A DNA stretch of 26,347 nt, from assembly GCA_902491895.1 (NCBI GenBank), contig CABUJH010000026.1:1-26347 (forward strand), in the 5' to 3' direction. This DNA comes from an uncultured Collinsella sp. (GTDB lineage: Bacteria; Actinomycetota; Coriobacteriia; Coriobacteriales; Coriobacteriaceae). Below, piece by piece: positions 23,667-26,347 of the stretch. The notes beneath the pieces were generated by a model. That model had not been told where the DNA came from. It did not search any database and worked only from the letters and a program-made list of their open reading frames with translations. Both the position numbers and the translations under genes were made by a program. Every line of letters starts with the position of its first letter. The first letter of the stretch is position 1.

Positions 23667-23840
23667 TTAGTCCCAGAAGCTGTCTTCCTCATCCTCGGAC
23701 TTGGGTCCGCGGTCGACGTACATCTTATGGGTGCGCTTCTCCATTACAAAGGCAAGAATCGCAAATAACAGGATGCCGCCGGCGAAAAGGATGGCAAAAC
23801 CGGTGCGGGTGCCAAACAAAAAGGAAAAAACTGCGTCCAT
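23667..23840 (-). CDS. Small single-pass membrane protein, function unknown
   Basis: 57-aa protein on the - strand. MDAVFSFLFGTRTGFAILFA begins it, and the hydrophobic stretch GFAILFAGGILLFAILAFVM (about 14-33) is a membrane helix. A basic turn (EKRTHKMYVDRG) and a very acidic tail with SEDEEDSFWD at the end follow. An AGAAGG ribosome binding site lies about 7 bases upstream of the ATG on the - strand. The reading frame, helix and charge pattern make it a credible gene. It is divergent from serS and convergent with proC. No family is recognised. Confidence 0.72.
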   Translation of the reverse strand: MDAVFSFLFGTRTGFAILFAGGILLFAILAFVMEKRTHKMYVDRGPKSEDEEDSFWD

Positions 23841-23883
23841 TGGGTGCCTTCTTGCGTAGTTGAGTTGGGTCGTAAACGCTCAT

Positions 23884-23921
23884 AAGTATATACTTGCCCA
23901 TACATGTACAAGGTTGCAACC
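23884..23921. promoter_or_regulatory. Divergent promoter region with three palindromes
   Basis: Three perfect palindromes lie in 38 bases between the small - strand gene and serS: AAGTATATACTT (23884-23895), TACATGTA (23901-23908) and GGTTGCAACC (23912-23921). On the - strand TATACT in the first can serve as a -10. Binding proteins are unknown. Confidence 0.45.
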
Positions 23922-23951
23922 TAAATGGAATGTATATCGCCGGAGGATCTA

Positions 23952-25235
23952 ATGCTTGATATCAAGTTTGTTCGCGAGAACCCCGATGCCATCGATGTCG
24001 CCATGGCTAACCGCCAGACGTCTTGGGATCGCGAGCAGTTCTTTGAGCTCGACGACGAGCGTCGTGCCGTCATCACCGAGGTCGAGGAGCTCCAGGCTAC
24101 GCGCAATGCCGAGTCCAAGAAGATCGGCGCCCTGATGAAGGAGGGCAAGAAGGACGAGGCCGAGGCCGCCAAGGAGGCCGTGCGCGCCGTCAACGAGAAG
24201 ATTGACGGTCTGGCCGAGCGCCGCACTGCTCTCGAGCAGGAGCAGTACGACTTCATGGCTCACCTGCCCAACATTCCTTGCGAGGCCACGCCGTACGGCA
24301 AGGACGAGGACGAGAACATTGAGCGCCGTCGTTGGGGCACCCCGCGCGAGTTCGACTTCGACTTTAAGCCGCACTGGGATCTGGGCACCGATCTGGACAT
24401 CCTCGACTTCGAGCGTGGCAATAAGCTCTCCGGCAGCCGCTTTACCGTTCTCGGTGGCGCCGGCGCCCGCCTGGAGCGCGCCCTCATCAACTTCTTCCTC
24501 GATACGCACACCAGCCGTGGTTTTAAGGAGTGGTGGCCGCCCATCGTCGTCAAGCGTCAGACCATGTTCGGTACGGGCCAGCTGCCCAAGTTCGAGGATG
24601 ACGCCTATCACGTCTCGGGCGACAACTTCCTGATCCCCACCGCCGAGGTCGTGCTTACCAACCTACACGCCGGCGAGGTCCTCGATGCTGACACTCTGCC
24701 GCGCCGCTACACCGCCTTCACCCCCTGCTTCCGCGAGGAGGCCGGTTCCGCCGGTCGCGACACCCGCGGCATCATCCGTCAGCACGAGTTCGACAAGGTC
24801 GAGATGGTCAAGTTCGCTAAGCCGGAGGAGTCCGACGAGGAGCTCGAGAGCATGACCGCCGAGGCCGAGTACCTGCTGCAGCAGCTGGGCCTTCCGTATC
24901 GCGTGATTAGCCTGTGCACCGGCGACTTGGGCTTCTCTGCCCGTCAGACCTACGACGTCGAGGTCTGGCTGCCGAGCTACAACGCCTACAAGGAGATCAG
25001 CTCCTGTTCCAACTGCGGCGACTTCCAGGCCCGTCGCGCCAACATCAAGTATCGCGACCCCGAGAATTTCAAGGGTTCGCGCTACCTGCACACGCTCAAC
25101 GGTTCCGGCCTGCCGGCCGGCCGCACCATGGCCGCTATTCTGGAGAACTACCAGAACGCCGACGGCACCATCACGATCCCCGAGGTTCTGCGTCCTTACA
25201 TGGGTGGTCTCGAGAAGATCGAGCCGGTCGCGTAA
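23952..25235 (+). CDS. serS: Seryl-tRNA synthetase
   Basis: 427-aa class II synthetase. The N-terminal coiled-coil arm (about 28-110, rich in Glu/Lys/Ala) grips the long variable arm of tRNA-Ser. Motif 2 is FREEAGSAGRDTRGIIRQHE from Phe260, and motif 3 is GSGLPAGRTMAAILENYQ from Gly384. ATG 23952 is chosen because GGAGG lies 5 bases upstream and MLDIKFVRENPD is the usual N-terminus; the frame is open nine codons further up. The leader is too short for a T-box. A hairpin at 25259-25282 lies downstream. Confidence 0.96.
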   Translation: MLDIKFVRENPDAIDVAMANRQTSWDREQFFELDDERRAVITEVEELQATRNAESKKIGALMKEGKKDEAEAAKEAVRAVNEKIDGLAERRTALEQEQYDFMAHLPNIPCEATPYGKDEDENIERRRWGTPREFDFDFKPHWDLGTDLDILDFERGNKLSGSRFTVLGGAGARLERALINFFLDTHTSRGFKEWWPPIVVKRQTMFGTGQLPKFEDDAYHVSGDNFLIPTAEVVLTNLHAGEVLDADTLPRRYTAFTPCFREEAGSAGRDTRGIIRQHEFDKVEMVKFAKPEESDEELESMTAEAEYLLQQLGLPYRVISLCTGDLGFSARQTYDVEVWLPSYNAYKEISSCSNCGDFQARRANIKYRDPENFKGSRYLHTLNGSGLPAGRTMAAILENYQNADGTITIPEVLRPYMGGLEKIEPVA

Positions 25236-25258
25236 GTTGGCTGCATAGGGGATATGCA

Positions 25259-25288
25259 AGGGCGCTCCTTCGGGGGTGCCCTATTTCG
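25259..25288 (+). terminator. Probable terminator after serS
   Basis: A 10-bp stem (25259-25268 with 25273-25282, two G-U pairs) with a TTCG tetraloop is followed only by a weak ATTTCGT tail. Confidence 0.55.
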
Positions 25289-25345
25289 TGCGCAGGTCCA
25301 TACCATGCCGTGCGGACAGCTCAATAGAAAACACACGAACAACTG

Positions 25346-25375
25346 TTCTGTATACAGCCATCTACCTGCTATGCT
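25346..25375 (+). promoter_or_regulatory. Promoter/operator candidate for the 125-aa gene
   Basis: A perfect 10-bp palindrome CTGTATACAG lies at 25348-25357. A -10-like TATGCT is at 25370-25375, and a weak -35 (TTCTGT 25346-25351) overlaps the palindrome. Control through this site is inference. Confidence 0.4.
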
Positions 25376-25408
25376 TTTGCTAAATAAGAGCGAGAGAAAG
25401 GGGACGCG

Positions 25409-25786
25409 ATGGAGCTGTTTGATGATCGGGTGGTTTTGTTTGAGAGCGACGAGGGTGGGGAGTACCTGCTTGTAACGTGTGAGCCGTCTGGCATGGGTGG
25501 CCTGGTGGTTCGACAGACGAGTGAGGGTCCGTTGACACAATGGTGCTTTGAGGAGTCGCCGCATGTGGTCGAGACCTTTGTGATGCACGAGGGACTTGTG
25601 GCGCTGGAGCACTTCTATGGAGTTGGGACTTCCAACCAGGTCGCGCGCATGCTGAGCATCTCGTTTGCCGATTATGATTGTGCCCAGCGGGTGAGATCGC
25701 TCCTGAGGGAACTTGATGCCAAGTTCGACGTGATCGAAAAGCCAATCGATCGTACGGGGAACAGCGGTATATGCGGAGCAGCATGA
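25409..25786 (+). CDS. Hypothetical protein, 125 aa
   Basis: Not recognised. A soluble acidic protein. The N-terminal half (MELFDDRVVLFESDEGGEYL onward) looks beta-rich, with GMGGLVVRQTSEG and a WCFEESPHVVETFVM stretch. The C-terminal half looks helical (SISFADYDCAQRVRSLLREL, DAKFDVIEK). It has four cysteines and no signal peptide or membrane segment. AAAGGGGA lies just before ATG 25409. Base composition is slightly less GC-rich than the neighbours. It may be a lineage-specific gene. The stop is about 77 bases before the first tRNA-Arg. Confidence 0.72.
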   Translation: MELFDDRVVLFESDEGGEYLLVTCEPSGMGGLVVRQTSEGPLTQWCFEESPHVVETFVMHEGLVALEHFYGVGTSNQVARMLSISFADYDCAQRVRSLLRELDAKFDVIEKPIDRTGNSGICGAA

Positions 25787-25822
25787 CAAAACTGCGTTCC
25801 ACAAAAAAGTTTGAGATTGTGC

Positions 25823-25853
25823 TTGACTCCAATAAGCTAAAGTGGTTTTATAT
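25823..25853 (+). promoter_or_regulatory. Promoter of tRNA-Arg copy 1
   Basis: -35 TTGACT at 25823-25828; a TTTATAT region at 25847-25853 gives the -10. The UP-like block seen at the other tRNA promoters is not clear here. Confidence 0.65.
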
Positions 25854-25863
25854 GTCTTGCGCT

Positions 25864-25940
25864 GCGGCGTTACCTCAGCTGGATAGAGGGTCTGACTACG
25901 AATCAGAACGTCATAGGTTCGAATCCTATACGCCGCACCA
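25864..25940 (+). tRNA. tRNA-Arg (anticodon ACG), copy 1
   Basis: Acceptor GCGGCGT/ACGCCGC, anticodon stem TCTGA/TCAGA with loop CTACGAA (ACG, read as ICG), T-arm ATAGG/CCTAT with loop TTCGAAT, discriminator A 25937 and encoded CCA at 25938-25940. Confidence 0.96.
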
Positions 25941-25982
25941 ATTGAACTTGAAGCCTCCGGCAACGGGGGCTTTTCTTTTATG
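25921..25982 (+). repeat. Direct repeat copy 1: tRNA-Arg tail plus terminator
   Basis: 62 bases from T-loop position 57 through CCA and terminator. They recur at 26111-26172 with four differences, an offset of 190. Confidence 0.93.
25952..25979 (+). terminator. Terminator of tRNA-Arg copy 1
   Basis: An 8-bp stem AGCCTCCG/CGGGGGCT (one G-U pair) with loop GCAA is followed by TTTTCTTTT. Confidence 0.88.
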
Positions 25983-26110
25983 TCGCCGCTGCATGGATTC
26001 GAACCTCGGTCGAGGCGCGAGCGCCAAGAAAACGCGGAGCGTTTTTAGCGAGCGGGCGAGCACGCCGGCAGGCGGGCGAAGCCGGTGCGGATCCGCGCAG
26101 CGGATGCGCG
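25983..26110. repeat. tRNA-tail cassette core C (behind tRNA-Arg)
   Basis: A 128-bp core. The inverted T-arm copy GGATTCGAACCT (25995-26006) is the exact reverse complement of 25915-25926 in the tRNA. Hairpins AAAACGC-GGA-GCGTTTT (26029-26045) and ATCCGC-GCA-GCGGAT (26091-26105) flank a CCGGC/GCCGG stem. It is nearly identical to core B over about 85 bases. Confidence 0.88.
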
Positions 26111-26172
26111 GAATCCTATACGCCGCGCCAATTGAACTTTAAGCCTCCGGAAACGGAGGCTTTTCTTTTATG
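26111..26172 (+). repeat. Direct repeat copy 2: tRNA-Arg tail plus terminator
   Basis: 58 of 62 bases match 25921-25982. The changed terminator AGCCTCCG-GAAA-CGGAGGCT (26142-26161) is still a perfect stem followed by T residues. The discriminator A has become G (26127). Confidence 0.92.
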
Positions 26173-26215
26173 ACGACGTCGCATGGGTCCGAACCTCGGT
26201 CGGGGCGCGAGCGTC
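26173..26215. repeat. Truncated fourth cassette core
   Basis: After the second Arg tail the core begins again: 26181-26213 matches 25991-26023 at 30 of 33 positions (inverted T-arm plus GCGCGAGCG), then similarity stops. It looks like the remnant of a further repeat unit. Confidence 0.75.
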
Positions 26216-26234
26216 TTAATCACTACTTCGTAAA

Positions 26235-26281
26235 ATTTTTCCAAATTGTCGCTTGACCCATCGAGGGGTCACGTGCATAAT
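26235..26281 (+). promoter_or_regulatory. Promoter of tRNA-Arg copy 2 with UP-like element
   Basis: -35 TTGACC at 26253-26258 and -10 CATAAT at 26276-26281 with a 17-base spacer. ATTTTTCCAAATT at 26235-26247 lies 5 bases before the -35. Confidence 0.82.
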
Positions 26282-26293
26282 AATCCGTGCGTT

Positions 26294-26347
26294 GCGGCGT
26301 TACCTCAGCTGGATAGAGGGTCTGACTACGAATCAGAACGTCATAGG
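26294..26347 (+). tRNA. tRNA-Arg (anticodon ACG), copy 2, cut by window end
   Basis: The 54 bases present are identical to the start of copy 1 at 25864, including the anticodon loop CTACGAA. The gene continues beyond the window. Confidence 0.93.

Noticed and set aside
23841..23951. T-box leader before serS
   Set aside because: The intergenic region is about 110 bases, lacks the T-box consensus, and holds short palindromes instead of specifier and terminator/antiterminator stems.
25196..25963. 255-codon - strand frame covering the 125-aa gene and tRNA-Arg
   Set aside because: It reads through the antisense of a tRNA gene and has no motif; the + strand gene has a good ribosome binding site.

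Overview
The window is a GC-rich chromosomal segment. The gene content and style fit a Gram-positive actinobacterium of the Coriobacteriia, most likely Collinsella or a close relative. That assignment is inferred from codon style, a secretin-less Tad pilus locus and the set of housekeeping genes; no database was searched. All recognised genes are on the + strand except one 57-codon membrane protein gene on the - strand.

Layout. (1) 1-4245: a calcium-type P-type ATPase behind a leader hairpin that pairs with its own Shine-Dalgarno, then the ribosome-assembly GTPase RsgA. Long dyads and terminators separate them. (2) 4246-14036: a compact Tad/Flp pilus operon with overlapping genes: cpaB, cpaE/tadZ-like ATPase, cpaF/tadA, tadB, tadC, flp, a small membrane protein, a second Flp-like pilin, a TadE-like pseudopilin, a 717-aa TadG-like protein, another pseudopilin, and a DUF192 protein. 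Four small proteins share a prepilin cleavage context A|Q-x-T-x-E. No prepilin peptidase is encoded here. (3) 14037-14645: a probable two-gene toxin-antitoxin module behind a perfect palindrome. (4) 14709-15321: tRNA-Phe, a duplicated tRNA tail and hairpin cassette, a further strong hairpin, and a promoter with a TetR-type palindrome. (5) 15322-20814: a GH5-like glycosidase whose acid/base glutamate appears to be lost, then rsmI, metG, rsmA and tatD. (6) 20818-21180: tRNA-Leu with a second cassette. (7) 21251-25235: an SPFH protein, rlmH, proC, a nested dyad repeat, a - strand small membrane protein and serS. (8) 25409-26347: an unknown 125-aa protein, then two tRNA-Arg(ACG) genes (the second cut by the window end) separated by a third cassette and a degraded fourth.

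The stretches longer than 300 bases without a protein gene (14646-15321, 20815-21250, 23511-23951 apart from its small - strand gene, 25787-26347) hold the tRNAs, cassettes, dyads and promoters.

The most unusual structure is the tRNA-tail cassette. Behind tRNA-Phe, tRNA-Leu and tRNA-Arg the DNA from inside the T-loop through the 3' end and the terminator is repeated once, about 186-190 bp downstream. Between the copies lies a 121-128-bp core that starts with an inverted 12-13-bp copy of that same tRNA's own T-arm and continues with GC-rich hairpins. The core is nearly identical behind Leu and Arg. It looks like a small non-coding element family tied to tRNA 3' ends.
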